Below are positions 33,189-45,396 of a DNA stretch of 64,000 nucleotides, piece by piece. Made by a program: the position numbers and the translations under genes. Location of the stretch: contig NC_057793.1 of the NCBI RefSeq assembly GCF_014905175.1, positions 11,718,001-11,782,000 on the forward strand. Direction: 5' to 3'. How positions within the stretch are numbered: the stretch's first letter is position 1; the number at the start of each line of letters is the position of its first letter. The notes beneath the pieces are model-generated. The model saw nothing but the letters and a program-made list of their open reading frames with translations, searched no databases and had not been told where the DNA came from. The stretch is from Aphidius gifuensis. Its lineage: Eukaryota; Arthropoda; Insecta; Hymenoptera; Braconidae.

Positions 33189-35012
33189 ATGATTATTAAA
33201 CACATGTCTTTGTTCGCTCCCAATACTCAAATGTTTATAGACAGTTATCAACAAACTGCTATCGAATGGATTCATAGAGATATATCATCTATTATCTCAT
33301 TCCTAGAATCTCGCCTAAGAGTTATTCGTTGTTCGCAATTACAAATATTCAATGCAACTATTATACATTTATCACCGATTTTAAGAAAAATACGAGATAA
33401 TAACTCTTGAATATCAGAATCATATTCCTTGTAGTTTAGGATATTATTTTAAATGTTCTTACGACGATTCCTTATCTGAATTTAAATTCAAAAGAGATGA
33501 GAATTGTGTTATTTGGTTTGTTGATGAATTGTTCGAAATTGCTGTCAAAGTTGATAATATTCTTTCAAATATTAAACGAATGAGCTTAACAAATGATGAA
33601 AAACATCTATTCCTACGGTCTAAAAAATGTCATATTTGTAATACAATATTTACCGAAGCATCTATTAAAGTTCGCGATCACGATCATATAACTGGGGTCT
33701 ATAGAGGAGCAGCTCATCAAGCTTGTAACTAAATTATTAGGATTCATGTATTATTCCAATAGTTTTTCATAATTCATCTGGATATGACGCTCATTTTATA
33801 ATTAAAAGTTTGGCTCACAGATTCCCAGGTACAATAGATTTACTTCCGCTGAATAAAGAAAATTACATTTCATTCACTGAATATGTTGATAACACTAGAA
33901 TTGGATTAAGATTTATTGACTTCTTTCGATTTATGGCTAGTTCACTTGATACTTTAGCTAAAAATTTGGAGAGTAGTAAAAAAAAGATTTCAATGAGTTT
34001 TTGTAGAGATGATATTTTTTTTCCTACGATTATTTAAATGATTGGAATAAATTTATTGATGATTGTCTTCCATCAAAGTCAGATTTTTACTCGAAATTAA
34101 TGGATGAAAATTTATCTGATGAATTATATAATCATGCTAAAAACGTTTGGGAAAAATTCAATATTCATTCGTTAGGTGAATACTCTGATTGATATTCACG
34201 TAGTTTGGAACTTTTTTTAAATTGATGAATAATGCTATTTATGGAAAGACTATGGAAAGTGTAAGAAATCATAGAGAAATAAAATTGATTTCAAAATATT
34301 ATGGACGTTATGGTGCACGAAGTTTGATAGCTGAACCAAATTTTGCTTCTTCGAAAATAATAGATGATATGATAATTATAGAAATAAAACGATGTAGTAT
34401 ACTCTTTAACAAACCAATTTATTTAGGGTTTAGTATATTAGACATTCCGAAAACTTATTTATACGATTTTCATTATAATTACATTCTAAAAAAATTTGGT
34501 GATAATGCAAAATATCTATGTGGTGATACTGATTCATGTATTCATCTTATTACAGTACCTAATGTTTATAATCATATAAAAAAAGATATCGAGAAGTTTG
34601 ATACATCAGATTATGAATTAAATAATCTTTATGGAATACCTCCAGCGAATAAGAAAGTTGTAGGATTGATGAAAGATGAAAATAATGGTAATATAATGAC
34701 CAATTTCATAGGATTAAGAAATAAATCATATAGTTATAGAGTTAGGATAAAATCAAGTGATGATGAAAATAAAGTTCATTCAAAGGCGAAAGGCGTTAAG
34801 AAATCTGTTATATAAACGATCATAAATTATAGACGATGTCTTGGAAATGAAATAGAAATATTTAAAAAACAAAATCTAATTTGCTCTCGCAATCATTATG
34901 TTAAAACAATTACAGTTGAAAAAAAAGCTTTAAGTTGGCAAGATTATGAACGTATTTTACAAAAAGAAAGTACTAATACTTCACCGTGGGGATATATCAC
35001 GATATTAGATTA
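33189..35012 (+). pseudogene. Polinton/Maverick protein-primed DNA polymerase B, broken (copy 1)
   Basis: Pieces in several frames follow the family order. WFVDELFEIAVKVDNIL and a CHICNTIF...VRDHDHITGVYRGAAHQACN zinc-binding block lie at 33,510-33,732. HRFPGTIDLLPLNKENYISF and RFIDFFRF (exonuclease region) lie at 33,810-34,037. FYSKLMDENLSDEL follows at about 34,080-34,190. MNNAIYGKTMESVRNH (motif B) and CGDTDSCIH (motif C) lie at 34,222-34,815, and the thumb ends at SPWGYITILD near 35,012. Motif A is deleted between LGEYSD (about 34,185) and the MNNAIYG block. Frameshifts and stops abolish function. Confidence 0.85.
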
Positions 35013-35020
35013 AGGTTATA

Positions 35021-35648
35021 TCAAATTAATATTGTATCACATTGTATATAGTGATTAAGGATACAATTCATAATAAAAAACCAGCATATTCCAATTTTAT
35101 TTATGTATTTATTTATGTATTTATCTATCCATTGATTATGTGAGCCATCAAAATCTAACGATTTGACAAACATTTTATTACCACGAGTCTTTATAACTTT
35201 TTCAACTAAAAATATATCTGGGTGTTCAACTTTCATTAATTCTTCTTTATAAAAACAAGCTTCTATTCTCCAATTTGGAATAAGTCCTTTTTCAAATATA
35301 TGTTTATATTTGCTTATTCGAACGTTATCATTAAATTTGAACGTTTGCAAATTATTCGGTAAAATTGATGATGAATAAATATTTTTTTTTTTAATTCTCA
35401 GCATTTTTTATGTTTACATCTTTAGGTTTCTTTTTTATTGTTCTATGTTTTGTATTATTATATTCCAATATAAGCTCAGATAATAAATTAATCCATTTAT
35501 AGTTTCCATAAAAACTGAATTTCATCCACATTTTTCTTTTAAGTGTACGATTTAATCTTTCACAAATCGAAGCTTTCAAGTGTGTGAATGTTAAATTTTT
35601 TCCTGTTTTTTCCAAATTTAATTGAATACGTGAATGGCTGTTATTCAT
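35021..35648 (-). pseudogene. Polinton/Maverick integrase, C-terminal part
   Basis: The first piece (35,648-35,391) has KASICERLNRTLKRKMWMKF, containing the catalytic-Glu helix region, and EYNNTKHRTIKKKPKDVN. The overlapping second piece (35,404-35,021, shifted frame) has the SH3/chromo-like tail FNDNVRISKYKHIFEKGLIPNW. The N-terminal zinc domain and first two catalytic Asp residues are missing. It lies tail to tail with the polymerase, and the stops are only about 10 bases apart, so both probably came from one element. Confidence 0.8.
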
Positions 35649-36424
35649 CTAAAATAAACAAGGTGATATTAATAATTATTATCTTTAGAAAAAAATAAAT
35701 AAATTTTTTCGAATCGAATAAATAAAAATTATATACTTACTCTTGTACGAATACTCATTTCATATGCTTTCAGAGAACCAACATTTGTTGCACGTATTTC
35801 AGACATGTTGAAACTTGTTAAAAATTGTTTTGACTAGTATAATAGAAAAAAATATTTTGCAACAAGAGATTTTATATAAGAAGCTGAAAAAAAAATATTC
35901 TACTCCTGCTTTTATATCATCCTTCCCACCACTTTTCCTCACTCTTTTTCTCCCACCAATAGAAACAGGTTTAGTTCTTATGATAAAACAGATTATGTGA
36001 ACTGTTCTTCAAAGTTAACTTGATACTATCATTTTTTAAAAGAGAGTTCTTCAATATTTCTTCTTTACCTACATTTCTTTTTCATACAGACCCGACTTCA
36101 TGAAGTACAATAGACCCCCCACAGCAAAGAACAATAGAACACCACAGGAGGGTAATCCAGAACTCTCATTGCTATACCACTCAAGTATACAACTTTTTCT
36201 TTACTTTGATTGAAAAAGTATAAATAATCTATATTGTAAAATTATTGTACGATCACGATGATAATTTTCGTCTTTAAACTCACACATCAATGTGTTCTCC
36301 ATGATTTAAACATAAATTCAATGATTCAATATTTTATGTTTTAAATTTAGGAAATATTACTCCATATAAACGATAGTAATAGGTATATTGGACATGTAAA
36401 TGGAAGTGCTCTGAAGAAAATAAT
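35649..36424. other. No gene seen
   Basis: AT-rich sequence with nothing recognised. It may include a Polinton flank. Confidence 0.35.
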
Positions 36425-37597
36425 TTAATGGATTACGATCCGGTGAATTAGCTGGCCAATTTCAATCCGGCGATTGTTGAATTGATTTCTTATTCCAGCA
36501 ACACTTTCACGAGCCCCGTGAGCTGGAGCACAGTCCTGCTGCCACCACAGTTTCTCGGCATCCATTCGATGTTGCACACCAGCATCTTCTAAATAATTAC
36601 CAAGGTCATTTTGCAAGAAATTTGCATACATCTCAGCATTTGAATTTTCAGGAAACTCGTGTGGCCCCATCAACAATGACATCAACAATAACAACAACAA
36701 AAAACGTTATATATTTAAATCAATATTTTAAAAATTTATTGAATATTTTATTCAGAAAAATTAATAATTTAAAAAAAATGAATATATATTGATGATGGTG
36801 CGATAATTATGATAAAAAAATTAAAAAATTTAGAAGAAGTTGATAATTCCTGGAGGAATCGTGCAACATAATTTTTTTTTGTCATTGAATTTTAATAAAT
36901 GTATTTTCACAATGAAAACTACCCATCATTAAAATTTGATATTTATTTATCTATTTATTTATTTATTACTTACCAGTCTGTCACCAACAATTTCAATTCA
37001 AATATTAATACTAAATTGTTCTTGATCATTTCTATTGGCGATACCTAGATGAGGATTTTCGCTGACGTAAAAATGATTATTCCTGCTGTTCCAGCACCCA
37101 ATTCTGCCAAACGAGGATTCATCTGTGAAAAATATTCTATCATTAAAATTTTTATCTTACTGCTCTATTTGCGAAATCCACTGGCAGAATTTCACTCGTG
37201 GCTCATGTTGTCACTGCCTTAAACTATGTACATATAGAAAGTGATATGGGTGCAGTCCATCACTCCAAAGGATCCGAGATACTGTGGATTGGAAAATGTT
37301 GAAAGCTCTCTCAATTTCACGAGTTCTTGCTGTAGACTCTTGTGTAATAGATTGGAGCACTTGAGCACGACGATTATCATAGTCAGGATGTCGTGAGTGC
37401 ACTTGATTTACACGAGGTCTTGGTGCTTGATCTCCAAATTGTTCTTAACGATCAACAGCATCTCGGACAACTCTTGCAGATGGACGCCGACCGCCTGGAT
37501 AATTCAATTGGTATTGATGCGCTGCCTCTTGAGCATTTTCAAATCTTCGAAATAACAGCAAAAACCCGATGTAATCGTGTCTCAGAGACTTTGCCAT
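36425..37597 (-). pseudogene. Mariner-type transposase remnant
   Basis: From an ATG near 37,597 the minus strand reads MAKSLRHDYIGFLLLF, with ARTREIERAFNIFQSTVSRIL (helix-turn-helix) and SDGLHPYHF at 37,402-37,211. After three in-frame stops comes FFTDESSFGRIGCWNSRNN with the first catalytic Asp near 37,115. Sequence is lost around 36,700-36,975, where a GTAAGT-led AT-rich insert of about 280 bp interrupts GDRL and MGPHEF. The frame then gives MYANFLQNDL and WWQQDCAPAHGARE with the second Asp. The C-terminal end is shortened. It belongs to the broad Tc1/mariner transposases common in insects. Confidence 0.85.
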
Positions 37598-37910
37598 TAC
37601 AAAACACTTAATAATTTTAAAGATGAATTTTTATATTGTTTATTAACAAATGTTAATTTCATTATTGTTCGACGTTTATCTTGTATATTCTTCTATTTAT
37701 TTAATTTGATGTTCATTTGGTACGTAAGTACTAAATAGAAGTTGCCAACGAAACAACACCTTTAATGTTTTTCGTTTGTTTACAGACTTTTCCATAAATA
37801 AACTAAATTTTTTACGACCCATAATTAAAAAAAAAAACAATTGAAAAGAGCGTTTACTTGTATATTGATGAATAAAAAGCAAATATCTATTATATTCTAT
37901 CTATTATGTG

Positions 37911-38880
37911 TTGTAACGAAATTTATTATTTTGCTGGTTCTCGAAATAAATAATCAACAGAAAAGAGCTTGTTAACGTATAACGAGTTCTGATTATTTAT
38001 TTGTTGTCATGTGAATTATTAATAATTAATAGGAGTTGATTATTAATAATTCCAAGGGTCACTGCTCTTGCTCTGTCTAATACGAGTGATGTCAGTGTGG
38101 CACATGTTTCGTATATATTCGAGGTCCCGTAGCAGGCTTGATACTTTAAACCTCATCATGGTAAAAGTCTCCCCTCCATCCGTCGAGAAGACGAACTCTC
38201 CGAAGGCTACGGGCCGGATCGTATACCTATTCGTGTTGCGGGCTAGAAAAGCGTGCTGCGCATGTCCGGGGCGATAGGTGGGAGAGCGCGAGAGTGGGAG
38301 AAGAGAGCCCTCAGTAGCTAAGCACTCAACGCTGTCGTAAAGCGACACAACTTGTCTGGCTCTCGAACTGATCACTACCTTCTCTTGACTGGCTCTCTTG
38401 GTTCACTACTGGTTTTCTCGACATCGTTTGGATCTCTCGTAAAGGCTCTCTAGGTATTAGAAGTTAATTCCTAGTGAAACTCTGTCCGAATTTCCAGAGA
38501 CAGACTGATACTTATGATCACGCTATATGGCTCTCTTATTATAATAATAGGAATTATTATATTCTCGCTACATAATGTGTATGTGATGGTTAGACCGTCA
38601 TCACACATAAATGTATGTGTGAGTTCACGAATTGATCGCTGTAAATAATAACAATAATAATAATATTGAGATATATTATTATTGCAATGGCAACGTATGT
38701 GTAAGACCTGGTCGCGATGGATCGCTATATGGTTCCTTATACAAAATACTCATTTCATATGTAGAATATTTGCTCCTACACTTATGATACTTATGACGTC
38801 AGTATTTTACTATAGTATAGTTTCAATGTGATATAGGCGTTTGTAACACATTATACTTGGTTCACGATAGTCCCTTCAGG
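37911..38880. other. Unclassified, GC-richer segment, possible LTR
   Basis: The segment begins TGTTGTAACG and contains, at 38,200-38,480, a run of CTCTC- and CTGGCTCTC-rich sequence unlike its surroundings. GATCGCTATATGG- and ATCACGCTATATGG-type phrases recur at 38,510 and 38,730. Composition and placement could suit a solo LTR, but no target duplication or partner copy is visible. Confidence 0.25.
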
Positions 38881-39140
38881 TTTGGTTACGTATTTCATAG
38901 TCCGATCAGGTGGACCGCGCCCCTCTATCATTTCTAAGACTGAGTTAGGTTCTCGTATTTTGTTCTCGTTACTCGGCTGTACCCAAATTCAGTCCCGTGA
39001 TGGTCCCCATCCAGTTATTTTTTTGACTCATTTCGTCTATTTTTGCCAAGTTCAAAATAAGGGACTTAGCTGGATTTTATTATATAATTAAATTTTATAA
39101 AAAAAAAACTAAGTCAAAAATTTCACTGATAAAACAATGT

Positions 39141-39410
39141 ACAGGCGAGCTGCTGAATGTTTGGATCTGAGTTTTTTCTCTTCAAGTCTATATTTCCCTT
39201 TTCATGCATCCCTCAAATCACACACACAATTAAAAGAAAAATAAACGATGTGATCCGAGTGAATCAGCTGAAATTAACATGCTCGGCAGCACTCGGTTTA
39301 CATCGTTTATTTTTTTTATAAATGTATGTGTGACTTAAGGGACGAATGGAAGGGGAAATAAAGGCTTCAAGATAAAATACTCAGATCCAAACATTCAGTA
39401 GCTCGCCTGT
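39141..39410. mobile_element. MITE nested in the foldback
   Basis: The 270-bp inverted-repeat unit starts ACAGGCGAGCTGCTGAATGT and ends with the near complement. An inner inverted pair, AAATAAACGATGT and ACATCGTTTATTT, gives a nearly full-length hairpin. Confidence 0.8.
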
Positions 39411-39419
39411 AAATATTGA

Positions 39420-39950
39420 TTGTTTGGCTATAATTACAGCTGAGTAAAAAATATAGCTAAGGGAAAAATTAAGTTGGTAAAATTATGTAGATACTGTGCT
39501 TGGCTATAATTGAAGCTAAGTAAAATATCTAGCTAAGTCCAAAATCTAGCTGAAGAAAAAATGTAGCTAATGAAACAATTAAGCTGGTGAAATTATGCAG
39601 AGATTGTGGGTTTGGCTATAATTAAAACTAAGTAAAAAATCCAGCTAAGGGAAAAATTAAGCTGGTAAAATTATGTAGATATTGATTGTTCGACTATAAT
39701 TAAAGCTAAGTAGAAAATTTAGCTAAGTAAAATAATGCAGACAATGGTGTGTGGCTACAATGACAGCTAAGTACAAAATCTAGCTAAGTGAAAAATCTAG
39801 CTGAGTAAAATAATGTAGATATTAATCGTTTGGCTACAGTTACAGCTAAGTAGAAGATCTAGCTAAGTAAAAAATTTTGCTCGTAAAATAATGTAGATAT
39901 TGATTGTGTGGCTACAATTACAGCTAAGTAAAATAATGTAGATCTAAGTT
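39420..39950 (+). repeat. AGCTAAGTAAAA array
   Basis: About seven units of 60-90 bp combine GGCTATAATTAAAGCTAAGT, AAAAATCTAGCTAAG and AATTATGTAGATATTG. Related arrays occur at 47,885-48,480 and 61,150-61,445. Confidence 0.75.
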
Positions 39951-40139
39951 TTTTTGTTTTTTAAGGGACTTAAGTTTTTTTTGTAAAATTTAATTTTTTT
40001 TTCCATTATTTTGAACTTGGCAAAACTAGACGAATCTAGTCAAAAAATAAAAATGACTACGGATGGTTATGGAAACCAGAATGGATGCTAAGTCACGTCC
40101 CTTACCGTGGGAGTGCCACGGGACTGAATTTGGATATTG

Positions 40140-41767
40140 CCTTTAGGGGAGCTAGAGGCATTGCACCCTCAATAAATCACTTGAGCCGGCACTATTGCCA
40201 AGCGGCCAAACCGCCAATTTTAATAATAAAAATTAAATATAAATTAATATAATGAGTGATATCGACAGAATCCCAAAATTACAAGGATTCTCTCGATACC
40301 ACTCATGTCATAATTAAGAAATTAGAAATAATTATAATCAACGTCGGAAAATCATACGATTTTCCCGACCAATAAGAATTGATCTATACAAGAAAATATA
40401 CACTATACTATGAGGAAAAATCGAACATCCCCGAAGGGTCCACCCCTACTCTGAGGATTTACGGTCATCGACCGAGATCCTGGATCCTAGGTCGTTCACT
40501 CTTGGGTTGTAAGTCAACCTGTTCGTCGCTCTTCAAGCTTTAGCAATTTTGGCACTTGGCCTCAACGCATTTTTAAGTTTAAAAACTTAGAATATTTTTC
40601 TATCAAGCAACACAAATTGTAAGTTATACTTAATCATTATCTTATTGATTATTTAATAAATTTATTGTTCCAATAATAATTAAATAACATTTGGTTATTT
40701 AATTTATCAATTTAAAGTCATAAAATCATTTACAATCTTAACTTGTAATACATTACGACCGCATGGTCTGAAAGTCTCTCTCTTGCTTGTGTGAAGTAAA
40801 TTTAAAAGCGTTTATTGTCTAAAATTGTTTAATCAATTAAATAGTGGATAACATAAATTACAATTTGTTGTATTAAAAATAATTATATTATTCAGTAAAA
40901 ATAATTAAATATTTTATTGTACGAGTTACGACCGCGTGGTCTGAAAGTTTTTCTTACTTGCATAAAATAAAGTTCAAAGCATTTATAATATTAAATCAAT
41001 TAATAAATTGAACAGTGAATAAAATAAATACAGTTTTTTTTATCAAATAATTGCATTAATTGACGAAAAATACGTCAAGATTTTATTGTACAAGTTACGA
41101 CCACATGGTCAAAAATTGATGCTACTACGGAATACGCCGCAAAAAGCGCTCCTTCCATAGCATACCAGTGTAAAGTCAGTGTCACCATAAAACTATATAT
41201 ATATATATATATATTGAAATATATATATATTCTGTAACTATACAAAAAGTTACGACAATACCCGTACAGCTACATACGTAATTTAGCAGCAATTATTTTA
41301 ATTGTAATAAAATAAGTATTACAACCTGTCAATTAAAGAACCGAGGTTCGCATAACGTTCAAGGTACACGCCGTCGCTAGAGTGCTAGACTAACATTTCG
41401 ACAGCCAATGTAAGTACCTTTTATTTTAAATAATTTTTAACTCAGTGTTTGCTCATCGACTTTATAACCAGTGTGAAATTATTGTTACTGTAAAAGCCAA
41501 GCGTCACCGTAGTGTTAATGTAGAGTCAGTGACTTATTAATGCAATCGACTGGATTGCTTCTCAATCCCGTCGCTAATTACTCAGCCGTCATAAATTAAT
41601 TATTGTTCGGGTATTCGCAATTTTAACAAAGTTTAGTCTCTGACTCCACCACGATCGCATGGCTAAAATTATTTTGTCGTATTACTGTGTTGCATTTTCG
41701 CGTATTTTTCAGGTTCCTTTTTACCTCTCCCTACATTACGTAATTGATATCTTCCTACCCTTCTTAT
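40140..41767 (+). mobile_element. LTR-like sequence related to the gypsy 5' LTR
   Basis: This is the inverted relative of 22,335-23,420, ending at the same TTTTTACCTCTCCCTACATTACG block. It contains three to four tandem units of about 170 bp (40,570-41,110) with TTACGACCGCATGGTCTGAAAG, reduced in the other copy. No gag follows downstream, so it is a solo or orphan LTR with a bit of leader. A (TA)n run lies at about 41,195-41,230. Confidence 0.55.
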
Positions 41768-42489
41768 GCGCCAAGGCCGCGCAGGAAAAACAGGGTTAAT
41801 TAAAATATATGTCTAGTTGGATTATTTTACCGGGCAATATTGATTGTCTAATGAGTAATCCGGCTACGATATTTCAATAGTAATGTTATTTAAATATTTA
41901 TATGAATGACTTTTGTTTTGTTTTACCACCTATGCTACTATGAAATGTTATACTTGTGATACTGATTGACTGATAAAACTTGTTTTGACAATGGATAAGA
42001 CGTATTGTTACAATGAATTGACTCGTTTTTACTGAATCATAATTTTAAACATCTTTTGTTAATCCATAACGTCAAAATTCACCATTACGTCCACGACTGA
42101 TTGTTCTATAACCAATACCAATTAGAGCACCTGAAAAGTTTAATTATCTATGAAAATAAAGATAATTTTTTTTTTTTTTTGAAGTCAAATAAGAATGTAA
42201 AATAAAACAAAAATGTATCTTTGAGGGATAAACTTGTAATCAATGAAAAATGATAATAATAATGACGTCTTACTTACGTATGATCACCATCAATAGATAT
42301 ACTGGACCTGGGTAACTTGTCACATGCATATGTTCGACGTCTTTAATGAATGTGTGGACTAATATCAAAAAGAGTTTTAATATTTTGTGATGTTTCTGGT
42401 GTACTATGTACTGATAAATTATTATGAACAATTTTCGTTAGATTCTTTTAGTATCTGCACTTGAATCATAATTATAACGATCAATTTGT
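41768..42489. other. No gene recognised
   Basis: AT-rich sequence. Short minus-strand stretches at 42,060-42,130 and 42,260-42,350 look weakly coding and could be further pieces of the kinase pseudogene that follows, but I cannot match them. Confidence 0.35.
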
Positions 42490-42835
42490 ACATGAGAACA
42501 ACATGTATTTTCTGAATTTGTTAATTGTGGTACAAATTCACCCTTATGACAAGGGAATGTATTCCAATTGACATTCAAAAAATAAGGATTATCTTTAACT
42601 ACATTTGCACCACCTTGAGTACCAAGTCTATCACGTGGATTTTGATAAAGTCATGGTGCTATAATGTCTTCAGCTTCTGGTTGTACTTATGGTTGTACAA
42701 AACGTTGACCTGGTATTTTTTCTTCAACCAAATAAACAGCTCCATATTCACCATTACTAAATACTTCATAATCATTTCCACGATGTACACGAGTTGATGT
42801 TGTTGCTGTTGTAGTTATTGCTGTTGTGACGATTG
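42490..42835 (-). pseudogene. MAST-type Ser/Thr kinase fragment, internally deleted
   Basis: The minus-strand frame contains NDYEVFSNGEYGAVYLVEE, the Gly-rich loop region of MAST kinases (Drosophila drop out). After a stop it continues with AEDIIAP and NPRDRLGTQGGANVVKDNPYF, then WNTF and KGEFVPQL, which is the end of the kinase domain and the AGC-type tail. About 200 residues of catalytic core between the two blocks are missing, and there are at least two in-frame stops. It could be a decayed retrocopy or a rearranged duplicate. It is the only host-derived coding sequence I see. Confidence 0.6.
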
Positions 42836-42959
42836 TAACTGATGTGAATTTTTATCATTCATAACTCGAACCTGATAATATTATTTCACGATTATGTTGC
42901 CTGTCAAAATAAATTTTAAACAAAAATTATTTATTTTTATTTTATTTTATGTAACTAGG

Positions 42960-44850
42960 GTGCGGTCACTGCTGCCCCTGCATAGGCAATCAGACCTCCG
43001 GTCCATTTTGCCGTCCACTCATTCCCCTTCAGCCACTGATACCCCCAATCTCGCAGCGAACGCCGCGATCGCGCCCATTGATAGCTTTATGATCTATTCG
43101 GTTTCACAAAAGTGCTTCTTAAAGCATTGGAATCTAAGCTCTTTATTTTGCAATGCCACTAAATTCAATTTCTCCCGGCATTCCCTTATCAAGGCTGATT
43201 TGTCTGCGTCAATTGCCAACAGCGCTGCTTGACTATCGGAACAGATACAGATTCTCTCGTTCCTATAGCCACGTTTTGAGTTTATCTCTGCACATACTAA
43301 CATCGCAAATACCTCCGCTTAAAAGACCGTACAGATTTCGCCTAGAGTAAAGTTAGTGCCCTTGGTCGATCCTTGGAGCCAGATTCCTGCCCCAGTGCCC
43401 TCCTTGCTCTTGGATCCATCTGTGAACCAAGTTTCGGATCATTCACCCTGTATTTCCTTTCAAAGTATCTTTCTTCCAAAAGGTCCTGCCTAGCTAATAC
43501 CGCAGAATTCAACTTTATCTGCTAGTGCAGTGTCCAATATCACCTACGCGTCCCACCCACTGCTTTTTTCTCATAAGTCTGCTCGCGACCCTCAGTGCTG
43601 CTATCCTCACTATTAGATGTAGTGGAGGCATAGCATATCTGATAGTGCTTCCAGAGCACAAATAAGGGCCGATTTACCCTCTCAGTGCTAAGCCTCTGAC
43701 CTGTTCTAGAAGATCCGTGGCTCCTACCTGCCCGGTTCTCTTCTACCAAACAATAGCCCTATGCACCACTGCAGGTACATCCAGGCCATAATGCTTGGGT
43801 TGATACCTCAGTCTTTACCGCAGATCCTTCTAAGCTTGTATAACATCATAACGGCCATGTTTCGAACTCTTTCTACGTGTAGTCCTCAATTCAGTCTTTT
43901 ATCTAGTATAACACCTAGATGTTTGACCAAGTTTGAGGGTACAATCTCCTTGCCATAGAATTTTGAATTTTTCCACCCTTCTAGCTTTTTTTTAATCGTG
44001 AAGATTACCAGTTTTGTCCGGATTGACAAGTAGCCCTGTGCCCTCACACAATCTTTCCACTATAACTAGTGCAATTTGAGATTTGCTAAAGGCAGTATTC
44101 GCATCCCCTGCCTGTATTACTCATAAGTCTATATCGTCTGCATATCCCTGAATGTCCCAACACCCTTGGTTTACCCCAGGTATCCATCAGAGTAGTCTCT
44201 ACATACCCGGGAAAATGTTTGTCTAGCAGTACCCTAATCTCTTCACTCCGGTCGGAGGCATACTCACCCCCCACGGAAATTGGAGTGGTCTACCTGCTGC
44301 ACGACCTTCCTTGGCAATACATTTCTTAAGCTTGGCCGCGTCTGGCACACCAGAGGTTTCTCCACAGAATCTCCTCCAGAAGTCCCTGTTGGCCATCCTT
44401 ACCGCCTGCTTAAATTCTTTTTGCACAGCTCTGTAATGCTCTGCAGCCCCCGGTCTACCTTTAAGTGCCTCATTCAGGGCCTTACGTACAGTGGATCTTA
44501 GATTCTGTAACTCGCTACTCCACCATTCACTCTTATCCCTAACAACGCTCAGAGGACAATTATTTTCATACGCCTCCACCATTGCATCCCGTAAAAATTT
44601 CGCCGCGCCTTCGATTTCAATCGAGGTTTTCAAACCTCGTCAGGAAAAACTCAATTTTTTTCTCCAGCTCAGCTTCATACGCATGCCAGTCTGCTTTACG
44701 TGGATTACGAAAGGTTTGCGCGCCCTCAGCAGTAGTGTACCTAATAGAGTTCTTTGACAAGGGGTGGTCGAAAAAAGGTAGATCGGCGAGAGGACAGGGG
44801 AATGAGATCGTGTAGGTAATGTAGAGATGAAAAAAGAAATTTGTGTGCAT
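42960..44850 (-). pseudogene. LINE (Jockey/I-like) fragment with RNase H
   Basis: At 44,633-44,223 the frame has EWWSSELQNLRSTVRKALNE and FKQAVRMANRDFWRRFC, the linker after the endonuclease domain. Most of RT is deleted. QGYADDIDL, the RT catalytic motif, appears near 44,150 with VNPDKTGN downstream (about 44,030). RNase H follows: WFTDGSKSKEGTGAGIW (about 43,430-43,380), AEVFA and ICSDSQAAL (43,250-43,220). Frameshifts and stops are frequent. Presence of RNase H fits I-, R1- or LOA-like clades. A second copy lies at 58,115-58,800. Confidence 0.85.
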
Positions 44851-44879
44851 TCTTACCCTGGGCCAGTAATACAGATTTT

Positions 44880-45396
44880 AATTTTCCCATTTTAAATTGC
44901 GATTTGTCATGTCCCATGTTCCCATGTAGTATGTTCCCAAATCTTATGTCCCATGTAGTATGATCCCATGACGCTGAAAATTGTAAAAAAAAGTCATAGG
45001 GGTAACAAAAAAGTAAATGATGTGAGTTATTTAATTTTGATATTAATCAATTTTATTAATTATATATATATATATTAGAATTATTTACAAAATTTTAATG
45101 TCTTAAAATGAGATGTTAAAAAAATTCAAATACAAAATCTCATCCTCTTAGCATTAGAAATTTTTTTTTTTTAATAAATTCTTTTGTACAGCAAGTGATG
45201 AACCAGATATGTCAACGTAATACTTTTATTATCAATTTCCAAAACACTGGCCCCTCTGGCAGCACATCGTGATTGACAGCTGTAACACAGAAATAAAAAA
45301 ATACATAAGTTTATTTATTCATTTATTCATTTTTTTTTTTTTTTTTTCACAAATATAAATTTTAGTTTATAAAAAATATACATACTTTTTTTTTTT
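44880..45396. other. Short repeats, no gene seen
   Basis: Between 44,905 and 44,975 the phrase GTCCCATGTAGTATG recurs two to three times. The rest is AT-rich with a (TA)n run near 45,060. Confidence 0.4.

Larger units (their letters stand above)
38975..40135. mobile_element. Nested foldback element
   Basis: Outer arms at about 38,978-39,060 and 39,990-40,135 are inverted copies (CCAAATTCAGTCCCGTG, TTCGTCTATTTTTGCCAAGTTCAAAATAA type). Inside lie a second inverted-repeat element (39,141-39,410) and an AGCTAAGT-rich array (39,420-39,950). The arms differ in length, the right one carrying extra sequence. Confidence 0.7.

Noticed and set aside
38043..38375. Minus-strand 110-residue frame as a gene
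   Set aside because: It overlaps a plus-strand open frame in a GC-richer, CTCTC-rich segment; no domain is recognisable and a non-coding LTR-like origin is as likely.
37911..38880. Confident call of a solo LTR
   Set aside because: TG start and promoter-like text exist, but I could find neither a target duplication nor a second copy, so it is listed only as possible.
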